From Bittarella massiliensis (ex Durand et al. 2017) (GTDB lineage Bacteria; Bacillota; Clostridia; Oscillospirales; Ruminococcaceae), in the NCBI RefSeq assembly GCF_001486165.1, contig NZ_LN908977.1, positions 822,122-886,121 on the forward strand: a DNA stretch of 64,000 bases. The letters are read 5' to 3'. Shown in pieces: positions 31,601 through 43,023 of the stretch (position 1 is the stretch's first letter; each line of letters opens with the position of its first letter). A model generated the notes under the pieces. The model searched no databases and was not told the DNA's origin. It saw only the letters and a program-made list of their open reading frames with translations. A program made the position numbers and the translations under genes.

Positions 31601-32328
31601 ACCCCTTTCTTATCGCCGGGCTTGCCGCCCTGTGCGCCCTGCTGCTGGCAGCCGGCGGCTGGCTGCTCTACCGCCTGGCGGCCCGCCGTTCGGAGCGGCG
31701 GCTGGCCGGCTACCAGGGCGAACTCCTGGAGACCCACTGCGCCGAGGTGCAGAACATCTACACCCAGATGCGGGGCTGGCGGCACGACTACCACAACCAT
31801 CTCCAGACCCTAAAGGGACTGCTCTCCCTGGGCCGCTGCGGGGAGGCCGAGGGCTACCTGAACCAATTGGAGAGCGATCTTCAGTCGGTGGACACCATCT
31901 TGAAGACCGGCAACCTGATGCTCGACGCCATCCTCAACTCCAAACTCTCGCTGGCCGAGAAGGGGGAGGTGGCCATCCGGGCCAAGGCGTCGGTCCCCCC
32001 CTCCCTCACCGTGGCGGACGTGGACCTCTGCGTCATCATCGGCAACCTGTTGGACAACGCCCTGGAGAGCTGCCGCCAGCTCCCCGACAAGGAGGAGCGG
32101 TTCCTCCGCGTCTATGTCGGGCGGGTGAAGGAGCAGCTCTACATCTCGGTGCAAAACGCGGTGGCCGGGCGGGCCAGCCGAAAGGGCGGCCGCTACCGCA
32201 GCGCCAAGGGCGAGGGGCACGGCTTCGGCCTGCGGCGGGTGGACGCTCTTGTGGCCCAGTACGGCGGCATCGTCAACCGGCAGGACGAGCCGGGGGTCTT
32301 TGCCACCGAGATCTTCCTCCCCCTCTGA
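31597..32328 (+). CDS. GHKL sensor histidine kinase (AgrC/CitA-like, short)
   Basis: 243 residues. A single N-terminal membrane segment (about 5-27) leads directly to the phosphoacceptor region W-R-H-D-Y-H-N-H-L-Q-T-L. The GHKL ATPase follows with N-L-L-D-N-A-L-E-S (N box) and G-H-G-F-G-L-R-R (G box). A multi-helix AgrC sensor domain is absent, so the input is either through the one helix or cytoplasmic; it may be a shortened relative. The GTG start overlaps the regulator stop (GTGA) and uses GGAGGG. It is followed by a strong terminator, so the ABC genes are a separate transcript. Confidence 0.9.
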   Translation: MNPFLIAGLAALCALLLAAGGWLLYRLAARRSERRLAGYQGELLETHCAEVQNIYTQMRGWRHDYHNHLQTLKGLLSLGRCGEAEGYLNQLESDLQSVDTILKTGNLMLDAILNSKLSLAEKGEVAIRAKASVPPSLTVADVDLCVIIGNLLDNALESCRQLPDKEERFLRVYVGRVKEQLYISVQNAVAGRASRKGGRYRSAKGEGHGFGLRRVDALVAQYGGIVNRQDEPGVFATEIFLPL

Positions 32329-32343
32329 ACTGAAAAACCGTCT

Positions 32344-32376
32344 GCGCGCGAAAACGAGCCGTTCGCGCGCTTTTTT
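32344..32376 (+). terminator. Terminator of the two-component system
   Basis: GCGCGCGAA (32344-32352) pairs with TTCGCGCGC (32362-32370), then six T. Confidence 0.9.
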
Positions 32377-32467
32377 GTTTCCCCCTGTGCCGCCCGTGGT
32401 ATCCTTTTCTTGCAAAGGCCCTCTTTGGGCCCTCCCACACTTTTTACCTGTAAAGGAGGGGCACCCC

Positions 32468-34297
32468 ATGAAATCGCCCAAACCCGCCTATTCCCTGCCG
32501 CAAAACCTCCGCTATGCCCTCGCCAGGCTGCGGGAATGCGACCGCAACATGCTCGCCTGCGCCCTGGCGGACAGCCTCTTTTTGGTGGCCGTCCCCCTCC
32601 TCACCATCGCCCTGCCCAAGGTGGTGGTGGACCAGGTGTCCCGTGGGGCGGCGGTCTCCTCGCTGGTGCTCGCCTGTCTGCCGGTGGCGCTGGCCCTGGC
32701 TCTGTGCACCCTGGGGGAGCGGATCTTTGCCTGCAAGCTCACCTGGCGCAGCAACAACTACCGGGTGCACTTTCACACCCTGGCAGCGAGAAAGGCGCTG
32801 CATACCGACTATCCCAACATGGAGAGCCCCGCCGGGCAGAGCATCTGGCAAAAGGCCTTCAATGCCACCGGGTACAGCCGCGGCCCCATCCAACGACTGC
32901 CCGAAGCCATCGCCCTCTTTTTCTCCAGCGCCGTGGGGGCGCTGCTCTACGGCTGTCTCACCGCCGCCCTCCACCCCCTGCTCCTGTTGGCGCTGCTGCT
33001 GGCCTCGGGGGGGAGCATCCTGCTGGCGCGGGGGGCCCAGAACGACCGGCAACGCCACAAGGACGACTGGGTGGAGCTGGACAAAAAGCTGCAGTACCTG
33101 GACAACCGCTCCACCGACTTCACCGCCGGCAAGGACGTGCGGCTGTACGGGATGGAAATCTGGCTGGGCGAGCTCTACCGGGACCTGGCCGCCCTGCGGA
33201 TGGCCTGGCACTTGCGCACCCACAAGCGCGATTTTGGGGCCGCCTGCGGCAGCGCCCTGCTCCTGCTGGGCAAGGACGCCTTCGCCTACGGCTACCTCAT
33301 CGACCTGATGCTGCGCGGCGCGCTCGGCGGCGGCGACTTTCTCTTTTTTGTCGGGGTCTTCGGCGGCTTTTCCACCTGGATGAGCGGACTGGTCGACGGC
33401 TTCTCCCTGCTGCGGCTGGCCTCCCTGGACCTCTGCGACGTGCGGGCCTTTCTGGAGATGCCGGAGCACTCCCCCAAGGAGATCCAGGCCCCCCTCCCCT
33501 CCGCCTTCCCCTGCCCCATCGCCTTTGAGGGGGTCTCCTTCTCCTACCCCGGCAGCGGGGAGAGGGCCCTGGAGACCGTCGATCTCACCGTGCGCGCTGG
33601 GGAGAAGATCGCCATCGTCGGGGCCAACGGCGCGGGCAAGACCACCTTTGCCAAACTGCTCTGCGGCCTCTATCCCCCCGACGCCGGACAGGTGCGCATC
33701 GGCGGGACCGACGCCGCCCGGTGGTCGCTGGAAGAGCGCTTTTCCCTCTTCACCGCGGTCTTTCAGGACGTGCGGGTCCTCCCCCTGACCATCGCCGAAA
33801 ATGTGGCGGCCTGCAAGCTGGAAGAGCTGGACCTCGGGCGGGTGCGCCGCTGCCTGGAACGGGCCGGCCTCTGGGAGGAGGTGGCCGCCCTGCCCCAGGG
33901 GGTGGAGACCAAGCTGGTCAAGTCGGTCAACGACGGCGGGGTGGAGCTCTCGGGCGGCCAACTGCAAAAACTGCTGCTGGCCAAGGCCCTCTACAAAGGC
34001 GCCCCTATCCTGGTTTTGGACGAACCCACCGCCGCCCTCGACCCCATCGCCGAGAGTCAGGTCTACCTGCAGTATGGGGAGTTGACCCGGGGAAAGACCT
34101 CTTTCTTCATCTCCCACCGGCTCTCCTCCACCCGCTTTTGCGACCGCATCCTCTTCTTTGAGGGCGGGCGGATCGCCGAGAGCGGCACCCACGAGGAGCT
34201 GATGGCCCTGGGCGGCTCCTACGCCCGGATGTACCGGGTGCAGAGCCGCTACTACCAAAACCGAGAAGGAGGGTTTTCCGATGAAGACTGCCGATAG
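32468..34297 (+). CDS. ABC exporter half-transporter, subunit 1
   Basis: 609 residues from the ATG at 32468 (AAAGGAGGGG upstream). Six membrane segments in about 30-320 form an exporter-type domain. The ATPase domain has Walker A V-G-A-N-G-A-G-K-T-T, signature L-S-G-G-Q-L-Q-K-L-L, Walker B I-L-V-L-D-E-P-T-A-A-L-D, and the switch His in I-S-H-R-L. All catalytic residues are intact. The downstream half-transporter gene overlaps by 17 bp, so the two form a heterodimer. No peptidase-C39 domain is present, so it is not a leader-cleaving bacteriocin exporter. Substrate unknown; the upstream LytTR system suggests a peptide or signal. Confidence 0.9.
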   Translation: MKSPKPAYSLPQNLRYALARLRECDRNMLACALADSLFLVAVPLLTIALPKVVVDQVSRGAAVSSLVLACLPVALALALCTLGERIFACKLTWRSNNYRVHFHTLAARKALHTDYPNMESPAGQSIWQKAFNATGYSRGPIQRLPEAIALFFSSAVGALLYGCLTAALHPLLLLALLLASGGSILLARGAQNDRQRHKDDWVELDKKLQYLDNRSTDFTAGKDVRLYGMEIWLGELYRDLAALRMAWHLRTHKRDFGAACGSALLLLGKDAFAYGYLIDLMLRGALGGGDFLFFVGVFGGFSTWMSGLVDGFSLLRLASLDLCDVRAFLEMPEHSPKEIQAPLPSAFPCPIAFEGVSFSYPGSGERALETVDLTVRAGEKIAIVGANGAGKTTFAKLLCGLYPPDAGQVRIGGTDAARWSLEERFSLFTAVFQDVRVLPLTIAENVAACKLEELDLGRVRRCLERAGLWEEVAALPQGVETKLVKSVNDGGVELSGGQLQKLLLAKALYKGAPILVLDEPTAALDPIAESQVYLQYGELTRGKTSFFISHRLSSTRFCDRILFFEGGRIAESGTHEELMALGGSYARMYRVQSRYYQNREGGFSDEDCR

Positions 34298-36191
34298 CGA
34301 GACCCGCACCACCCTGCGCCAGGACCTGGCGGTCAACTGGCGGGGGGTCAAGCACATCGTCAAGCTCGACCGCTGGCTCTGGCTCTGGGTAGCGGCCTCC
34401 TCTGCCGTCACTGCGGCGGCCCCCTTTGTGCCGGTCTACTTTTCCGCCCGGCTGCTGGGAGAACTGCTGGGAAACCAAAATCGAGAGCGGCTGCTCCTCT
34501 TCGGCTGTCTGCTGGTATCGCTCACCTTTCTCGTCAGCATCCTCAAAGACGCGCTCTGGGAGGCCGCCGATCTGCATTTTCAGGCCCTGAACTTTGCCCA
34601 GCGCCGGGAAGTTGACCAGGCGGTCCTCACCGCCGACTACGAACAGTTGGAAAACCCGCAGCTGCACCTGAAAAAGCAGCTCCTCGACGACAGCTACAGC
34701 TTCAACGGCGGCGGCCTCTTCCAGCTGGCCTACCAGGTGGGGGTCGCCCTGCGCTGCCTCTTTTTGCTGCTCTACTCGGTCTTCTTTCTGCTGCCCATCT
34801 TTCAGGCCTCGCCGGCAGGGGCGGCGGCCACCCACCCCCTCATCGCCTCCCCCCTCCTCCCGGCGCTCTTTCTGCTGGCGCTCGTCGGGGTGAGCGCCTA
34901 CACCGTCTTTGCCGACCTGCGCTACAACCGGGGGCAGTACAGCCAGTTCTCCACCTGCATGTGGAGCAATCGCTTCGGCAACTACTATCTAAACCAGCTG
35001 GCGGGGGACTACCAGGTGGGAAAGGACATCCGCCTGTTCGGGGAACAGCCCCTCATCCAGTCGGCCATCGACCAGATGGCCCAGACCCTCGGCCGGGCCA
35101 TGACCAACCTCTCCTCTCTGCAGGGGTGGTGCTTCGGCTCCATCGACACCCTCACGGCGCTGCTCACCGGCGCGGTCTACCTGCTGGCCGGGGCACGGGC
35201 CCTGGCGGGGCTCCTGCCGGTGGACGCTCTGGTGCAGACCGCTGCCGGCATCGGCCAGTTTTGTTTCGCGGTCTCCCTGGGTTTCGGCACCTTGGTCTAT
35301 ATGCGGCTGAACACCCAGTACCTGCGCCCCTACTTCGACTTCATCGACTTCCCCCAGAGCATGTACAAGGGGACCATCCCCGTTGAAAAGCGGGACGACG
35401 GGGAGTACGAGATCGCCTTTGAACACGTCTCCTTTCGCTACCCCGGCAGCGACCAGTGGGCGATCAAAGACCTCTCCCTCCGGCTCAAGGTGGGCAAGAA
35501 GCTGGCGGTGGTGGGGCGCAACGGCTCGGGCAAAACCACCTTTATCAAACTGCTCTGCCGGCTCTACGACCCCACCGAGGGGCGGATCCTCCTGAACGGG
35601 ATCGACATTCAGAAATACGACTACCGGGAGTACCTCTCCCTGTTCTCGGTGGTCTTTCAGGACTTCAAGCTCTTCTCCTTCCCCTGTGCGCAGAACGTGG
35701 CGGCCTCTGTTCGCTGGGATAAAAAGGCGGTGCGCCGCTGTCTGGAGGATGCGGGGATGGGGGACTGGCTCGACCGGGTCCCCCTGGGGATCGAGACCCC
35801 CCTCTACAAAAACTTCGACGACAGCGGGGTGGAGATCTCCGGGGGCGAGGCCCAGAAAATCGCCATCGCTAGAGCCCTCTACAAAGACGCCCCCTTCATT
35901 GTTTTAGACGAACCCACCGCCGCCCTCGACCCCCTCTCGGAGGCGGAGATCTACCGCCGCTTCGACGCCCTGACCAGCGAAAAGACGGCCGTCTACATCT
36001 CCCACCGGCTCTCCAGCTGCCGCTTCTGCCAGGACATCGCCGTCTTTGACCGGGGACAGTTGGTGGAACGGGGCCCCCACCGAGAGCTGCTGACAAAAGG
36101 CGGCCAGTACGCCCGCCTCTGGGAGGCCCAGGCCCGGTACTACCGGGACGACCCAGAGGGGGCCTCCCCTCCCGCAAAATCCGATTTTTAG
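34281..36191 (+). CDS. ABC exporter half-transporter, subunit 2
   Basis: 636 residues. The ATG at 34281 lies inside the end of subunit 1, with GAAGGAGGG upstream. Six membrane segments cover about 35-340. The ATPase domain has V-G-R-N-G-S-G-K-T-T, signature I-S-G-G-E-A-Q-K-I-A, Walker B F-I-V-L-D-E-P-T-A-A-L-D and I-S-H-R-L-S-S-C-R-F-C. Both nucleotide sites of the heterodimer therefore look active, unlike many heterodimers with one degenerate site. An insertion near 165-185 (Q-A-S-P-A-G-A-A-A) probably forms an extracellular loop. No lantibiotic, AgrD or other small peptide gene was found beside it. Confidence 0.9.
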   Translation: MKTADSETRTTLRQDLAVNWRGVKHIVKLDRWLWLWVAASSAVTAAAPFVPVYFSARLLGELLGNQNRERLLLFGCLLVSLTFLVSILKDALWEAADLHFQALNFAQRREVDQAVLTADYEQLENPQLHLKKQLLDDSYSFNGGGLFQLAYQVGVALRCLFLLLYSVFFLLPIFQASPAGAAATHPLIASPLLPALFLLALVGVSAYTVFADLRYNRGQYSQFSTCMWSNRFGNYYLNQLAGDYQVGKDIRLFGEQPLIQSAIDQMAQTLGRAMTNLSSLQGWCFGSIDTLTALLTGAVYLLAGARALAGLLPVDALVQTAAGIGQFCFAVSLGFGTLVYMRLNTQYLRPYFDFIDFPQSMYKGTIPVEKRDDGEYEIAFEHVSFRYPGSDQWAIKDLSLRLKVGKKLAVVGRNGSGKTTFIKLLCRLYDPTEGRILLNGIDIQKYDYREYLSLFSVVFQDFKLFSFPCAQNVAASVRWDKKAVRRCLEDAGMGDWLDRVPLGIETPLYKNFDDSGVEISGGEAQKIAIARALYKDAPFIVLDEPTAALDPLSEAEIYRRFDALTSEKTAVYISHRLSSCRFCQDIAVFDRGQLVERGPHRELLTKGGQYARLWEAQARYYRDDPEGASPPAKSDF

Positions 36192-36222
36192 CCCTTTTTC
36201 AGGGGGGCGCGAAAATGGCCGA

Positions 36223-36287
36223 AGTCAAATATTGACTTTTGGTCATTTTTCGTTTATACTGACAACTGCGCAACTGACCATCAGTCA
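36223..36287 (+). promoter_or_regulatory. Upstream promoter of the V-ATPase operon with TGAC-N5-GTCA dyads
   Basis: TTGACT (36232-36237), 17-nt spacer and TATACT (36255-36260) make a near-consensus promoter. A 15-bp palindrome (36223-36237, AGTCAA-ATA-TTGACT) and a 13-bp dyad TGAC-TTTTG-GTCA (36233-36245) overlap the -35. A second 13-bp dyad TGAC-CATCA-GTCA lies at 36275-36287. The two dyad centres are 42 bp apart, about four helical turns. No regulator is named. Confidence 0.75.
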
Positions 36288-36362
36288 TTCCCCTTCTCTC
36301 CCCTTTTCCTAAAAAAAGAGAGGCCGGGAGGGTAAAAAAGGGGAAATATGGTGATAATGTAT

Positions 36363-36391
36363 TTGATTAGGTGGGCAAAACGCGCTATAAT
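36363..36391 (+). promoter_or_regulatory. Proximal promoter of the V-ATPase operon
   Basis: TTGATT (36363-36368), 17-nt spacer, TATAAT (36386-36391), 44 bp before the first ATPase gene. Confidence 0.85.
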
Positions 36392-36435
36392 AATGTTTAT
36401 ACCTTTTGCAGAGTATACAGTCAGGTGGTGAGAGA

Positions 36436-36744
36436 ATGGCACAAGAGACAGTGGAGGCGATCCGCCAGGCGGAGCTGGCGGCGGAGCGGGCGGAGAAGGA
36501 AGCGGTCCGCGCCGCAAAAGAACTGGTGGAGACCGCCCGCCAAAACGCAGACCGCGCCGCGGTGGAGTTGGCGCAGAGCGCCCAGTTGGAGGCGGCCAAG
36601 GCGCTGGCCCAGGCCAAGCGCGATCAAGACGACCTTTTGCAGAGAGCGGAGAGAGAAGCCGACGCGCAGGCGCAAAAACTGCGCGAAGACGCCCTGGAAA
36701 AGCGGCCTGCCGCGATACAAGCGGTGAAGCAGGCCCTTTTGTAG
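36436..36744 (+). CDS. V-type ATPase subunit G/H (peripheral stalk)
   Basis: 102 residues from the ATG at 36436 (AGGTGG upstream). It is one continuous, Ala/Glu/Arg/Gln-rich amphipathic helix, the typical subunit that pairs with subunit E to form the peripheral stalk of V/A-type ATPases. It is the first gene of the operon, 40 bp before subunit I, the same place as ahaH/ntpF in other Firmicutes and archaea. Length matches the family (about 100-110). Low sequence complexity makes assignment depend on context. Confidence 0.85.
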   Translation: MAQETVEAIRQAELAAERAEKEAVRAAKELVETARQNADRAAVELAQSAQLEAAKALAQAKRDQDDLLQRAEREADAQAQKLREDALEKRPAAIQAVKQALL

Positions 36745-36784
36745 GGCGTTTTCAAAAGAAACACGAGAAAGGAGGCATTTGCCT

Positions 36785-39281
<2,497 letters not shown>

Positions 39282-39312
39282 CCGATTCCAAAGAGTTAGG
39301 AGTTGCTTGTCT

Positions 39313-39909
39313 ATGACAGGACTTGAAAAAATCATCCAGCAGATACAGAGCGAGTCCAGCGCCCGGGTGGAAGAGCTGTTGCAGGACGCCCGGCAGGAGG
39401 CGGCCCAGATCGAGTTGCAGGGCCGCGCCGAGGGCGAAAAGCGGGCCGCCAAGATCGCCGAGGACTCCCGCAGAGAGGTCGCCCAGCTGCACGAGCGGGC
39501 GGTCTCGGCCGCGGCGCTGCGCCAAAAGGCCCGCCTCTTGCAGGCCAAACAGCAGCTGGTCACCGAAATTTTGGAAGAGGCCCGCCTCTCCCTGGTCAAC
39601 GCCCCGGAGGAGGAGTACTTCTCCCTCCTGGCCGAATTGATCGAGAAAAACGCCCAACCCGGCGAGAGCGGGGTGCTCTATCTCAACACCCGGGACAGGG
39701 AGCGGATCCCCCCCGCCTTCCTCAAAGACCTCAAGGCCCGGCTGGCGGGCAGCGGCGCCGCCCTCGCCCTGGCCGACGGCACCCGCCCCATCGACGGCGG
39801 CTTTGTGCTGGTCTACGGCGGCATCGAGGAGAACTGCTCCTTCTCGGCGCTCTTCTCCGCCGCCAGGGACCGGCTGCAGGACGCCGTCTGCGGGGTGCTG
39901 TTTGAGTAA
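39313..39909 (+). CDS. ntpE: V-type ATP synthase subunit E (peripheral stalk)
   Basis: 198 residues from the ATG at 39313 (AGGAGTTG upstream). A long N-terminal helix (about 1-95) rich in Glu, Gln, Arg and Ala is followed by a compact alpha/beta head (about 100-198) ending in R-D-R-L-Q-D-A-V-C-G-V-L-F-E, as in subunit E. It pairs with the G/H subunit to hold the catalytic head still during rotation. Position between K and C is the standard order. Confidence 0.93.
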   Translation: MTGLEKIIQQIQSESSARVEELLQDARQEAAQIELQGRAEGEKRAAKIAEDSRREVAQLHERAVSAAALRQKARLLQAKQQLVTEILEEARLSLVNAPEEEYFSLLAELIEKNAQPGESGVLYLNTRDRERIPPAFLKDLKARLAGSGAALALADGTRPIDGGFVLVYGGIEENCSFSALFSAARDRLQDAVCGVLFE

Positions 39910-39944
39910 CCGGTGCCGTCGGACACCGAAAAGGAGGGGTCACC

Positions 39945-40910
39945 ATGTCTGAAAACCTGTACACCTTTGCCGTGACCCGGCTGCGCTCCAAGGAGCTTGA
40001 ACTCCTGAATGGCCCGTTTATCGACCAGCTCATTGGCTGCAAGACCCACGAGGACTGCCGCCGCCTGCTGGGGGAAAAGGGCTGGGGCAAGCCGGAGGAG
40101 AGCGACGAAGAGGTGCTGCGCGCCCAGCGGCAGAAGACCTGGGAGCTGATGGGCGAACTGGTGGACGACCTCTCCGTGTTCGACGTGTTTTTGTACCCGG
40201 CGGACTACCACAACCTAAAGACGGCCATCAAGATGGTCTGCACCGGCGCCAGCGCCGAGGGGGTGTTCGTGGAAAACGGCTCCATCCCCCGGGAGGTCAT
40301 CGTCAAGGCGGTGGAGGAGCACGACTACGCCCCCCTGCCCGAGGAGATGCGCCAGGCGGCGGAAAAGGCCTTTCGGGTGCTGCTGCACACCCACGACGGT
40401 CAGCTCTGCGACATCCTGCTGGACCGGGCTGCGCTGAGCGCCATCCTGAAGGCGGGCAAGGCCTCGGGCAACGAGCTGATCGCCGGGTACGCCGAGCGCA
40501 CCGTGGCGGCCGCCGACATCAAGACCGCCGTGCGCTGCGCGGGGATGAAGAAGAAAAAGAGCTTTGTGCAGGACGCCCTGGCCCCCTGCGACAGCCTGGA
40601 CGTCTCGGCCCTGGCCGACGCCGCCGTCAAGGGGCTCGACGCCATCTGCGAGTACCTGCAGTACACCCCCTACGCCGACGCCATCGAGCAGTTGCGGGAG
40701 AGCCCCTCCGCCTTTGAGCGGTGGTGCGACAACCTGATCATCCGGGAGATCCGTCCCCAGCTGCACAACCCCTTTACCATCGGCCCCCTCTGCGCCTACA
40801 TCCTGGCGCGGGAAAACGAGATCAAGACGGTGCGGATCATTCTGGCAGGCAAGCGAAACGGCCTGTCGGAGGAGTTCCTCCGGGAAAGGGCGCGTGAGAT
40901 GTATGTATAA
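39945..40910 (+). CDS. ntpC: V-type ATP synthase subunit C (rotor socket, d-type)
   Basis: 321 residues, all-helical AC39/d-type subunit that caps the K ring and links it to the central axle. It begins Y-T-F-A-V-T-R-L-R-S-K-E-L-E-L-L. C-terminal signatures include W-C-D-N-L-I-I-R-E-I-R and I-G-P-L-C-A-Y-I-L-A-R-E-N-E-I-K-T-V-R-I-I-L-A-G-K, diagnostic of the family. AAAGGAGG precedes the start. The next gene starts 8 bp before its stop. Confidence 0.95.
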   Translation: MSENLYTFAVTRLRSKELELLNGPFIDQLIGCKTHEDCRRLLGEKGWGKPEESDEEVLRAQRQKTWELMGELVDDLSVFDVFLYPADYHNLKTAIKMVCTGASAEGVFVENGSIPREVIVKAVEEHDYAPLPEEMRQAAEKAFRVLLHTHDGQLCDILLDRAALSAILKAGKASGNELIAGYAERTVAAADIKTAVRCAGMKKKKSFVQDALAPCDSLDVSALADAAVKGLDAICEYLQYTPYADAIEQLRESPSAFERWCDNLIIREIRPQLHNPFTIGPLCAYILARENEIKTVRIILAGKRNGLSEEFLRERAREMYV

Positions 40911-41253
40911 GATCGCGGTCATGGGCGACCGGGACAGCGTGTACGGCTTCGCCGCCCTGGGCCTGGACACCTATTCCATAGACGACCCCGTCGCCGCCGG
41001 CAAAAAGCTCAAGGAGCTGGCCGGTGGCAACTACGCCATCATCTACATGACCGAGGCCCTGTTCGAGGCGCTTTCCGAGGTGGTGGACCGCTATCGGGAG
41101 GCACCACTGCCCGCCATCATCCCCATTCCCGGCGTGATCGGGAACACCGGGATTGGCGAGGCACTGGTCAAAAAATCGGTCGAGCAGGCCGTCGGCAGCG
41201 ATATTCTGTTTGGCGGCGATTCCAATGAGAGCAAAGCAGGTGAAAAGAAATGA
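40903..41253 (+). CDS. V-type ATP synthase subunit F (central axle)
   Basis: 116 residues. It begins [16 protein letters not shown], the typical F-subunit strand-turn, with a Rossmann-like small alpha/beta fold and the I-I-P-I-P-G segment near 75. A GTG three codons upstream is an alternative start. It overlaps the subunit C end by 8 bp and the subunit A start by 4 bp, indicating coupled translation. The tail reaches toward subunit D in the axle. This subunit is called NtpG in Enterococcus and AtpF elsewhere, so no symbol is given. Confidence 0.93.
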   Translation: MYKIAVMGDRDSVYGFAALGLDTYSIDDPVAAGKKLKELAGGNYAIIYMTEALFEALSEVVDRYREAPLPAIIPIPGVIGNTGIGEALVKKSVEQAVGSDILFGGDSNESKAGEKK

Positions 41254-43022
41254 GCACAGGTACCATCAAAAAGGTGGCCGGCCCGCTGGTCATTGCCGAG
41301 GGGATGCGCGACGCCAACATGTTTGACGTGGTGCGGGTGAGCGAGCAACACCTCATCGGCGAGATCATCGAGATGCACGGCGACCTGGCTTCCATACAGG
41401 TCTACGAGGAGACCTCCGGCCTGGGACCGGGCGAGCCGGTGGAGTCCACCGGGTCCCCCATGAGCGTCGAGCTGGGGCCCGGCCTCATCGGCAGCATCTT
41501 CGACGGCATCCAGCGCCCGCTGGACGACATCATGAAGGCCACCGGCAACAACTTGCAGCGCGGGGTGTCCATCCCCTCCCTCAAGCGGGCCGACAGGTGG
41601 ACCTTTGTCCCCAGCGCAAAGATCGGGGACAGGGTCATCCCCGGCGACATCATCGGCACCGTGCAGGAGACCCCGGTGGTCCTGCACAAAATCATGGTCC
41701 CCCAGGGGGTGTCCGGCACCCTCGCCAAAATCGAGGGGGGCGAGTACACCATTGAAGAGGCGGTGGCCATCGTCGCCCTGGACGAGGGCGGCGAGCGCGA
41801 GCTGACCCTGATGCAGAAGTGGCCGGTCCGGGTGGGGCGGCCCTATCGGGAGAAACTCTCCCCCGACGTGCCCCTGGTCACCGGGCAGCGGGTCATCGAC
41901 ACCCTCTTCCCCATTGCCAAGGGCGGCGTGGCCGCCGTGCCCGGCCCCTTCGGCAGCGGCAAGACGGTGGTGCAGCACCAGTTGGCCAAGTGGTCGGAGG
42001 CGGACATCGTGGTCTACATCGGCTGCGGCGAGCGCGGCAACGAGATGACCGACGTGCTCAACGAGTTCCCCGAGCTGAAAGACCCCAAGACCGGCTACTC
42101 CCTGATGGAGCGCACCGTCCTCATCGCCAACACCTCCGACATGCCGGTGGCCGCCCGCGAGGCGTCCATCTACACCGGCATCACCATTGCCGAGTACTTC
42201 CGCGACATGGGTTACTCGGTGGCGCTGATGGCCGACTCCACCTCCCGCTGGGCCGAGGCCCTGCGCGAGATGTCCGGCCGGCTGGAGGAGATGCCCGGCG
42301 AGGAGGGCTACCCCGCCTACCTGGGCAGCCGTCTGGCCCAGTTCTACGAGCGCGCCGGGCGGGTCGTCTCCCTGGGCCAGGACGGCCGCGAGGGCGCCCT
42401 CTCGGTCATCGGGGCCGTCTCCCCTCCGGGCGGCGACATCTCCGAGCCGGTGAGCCAGGCCACCCTGCGCATCGTCAAGGTGTTCTGGAGCCTGGACTCC
42501 AACCTGGCCTACTCCCGCCACTTCCCCGCCATCAACTGGCTGACCTCCTACTCCCTCTACGCCGACACCATCGGCAGGTGGTTTTCCGCCAATGTGGAGG
42601 AGGACTGGACCGACCTGCGCAACCGGCTGATGCGGCTGCTGCAGGAGGAGGCCGAGCTCGACGAGATCGTCAAGCTGGTGGGGATGGACGCCCTCTCCGC
42701 CCCCGACCGGCTGAAATTGGAGGCTGCCCGCTCGATCCGCGAGGACTTCCTCCACCAGGACGCCTTCCACGAGGTGGACACCTACACCCCGCCCCAGAAA
42801 CAGGGCGCCATGATGCGGCTGGTGCTGGCCTACTTCGACGAGGCTACCAAGGCCCTGAACCAGGGCGCCTCGGTGGAGTCGCTGGTCAAGCTGCCGGTGC
42901 GCGAGCAGATCGGCCGCTTCAAGTACACCCCCGACGAGGAGATGGAGCGGGAGTACAACAACGTCCTGCACCAGCTGCAGAGCGAGGTCGCCGACCTGCT
43001 GAACCGGAAGGAGGAGGAATAA
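41250..43022 (+). CDS. ntpA: V-type ATP synthase catalytic subunit A
   Basis: 590 residues. Walker A is G-P-F-G-S-G-K-T-V near 235. The large non-homologous insert of A subunits lies at about 115-185. [11 protein letters not shown] (catalytic Glu region), [15 protein letters not shown] and Y-P-A-Y-L-G-S-R-L are invariant family motifs. It hydrolyses or makes ATP at the A/B interface. The start overlaps subunit F (ATGA). Confidence 0.98.
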   Translation: MSTGTIKKVAGPLVIAEGMRDANMFDVVRVSEQHLIGEIIEMHGDLASIQVYEETSGLGPGEPVESTGSPMSVELGPGLIGSIFDGIQRPLDDIMKATGNNLQRGVSIPSLKRADRWTFVPSAKIGDRVIPGDIIGTVQETPVVLHKIMVPQGVSGTLAKIEGGEYTIEEAVAIVALDEGGERELTLMQKWPVRVGRPYREKLSPDVPLVTGQRVIDTLFPIAKGGVAAVPGPFGSGKTVVQHQLAKWSEADIVVYIGCGERGNEMTDVLNEFPELKDPKTGYSLMERTVLIANTSDMPVAAREASIYTGITIAEYFRDMGYSVALMADSTSRWAEALREMSGRLEEMPGEEGYPAYLGSRLAQFYERAGRVVSLGQDGREGALSVIGAVSPPGGDISEPVSQATLRIVKVFWSLDSNLAYSRHFPAINWLTSYSLYADTIGRWFSANVEEDWTDLRNRLMRLLQEEAELDEIVKLVGMDALSAPDRLKLEAARSIREDFLHQDAFHEVDTYTPPQKQGAMMRLVLAYFDEATKALNQGASVESLVKLPVREQIGRFKYTPDEEMEREYNNVLHQLQSEVADLLNRKEEE

Positions 43023-43023
43023 T

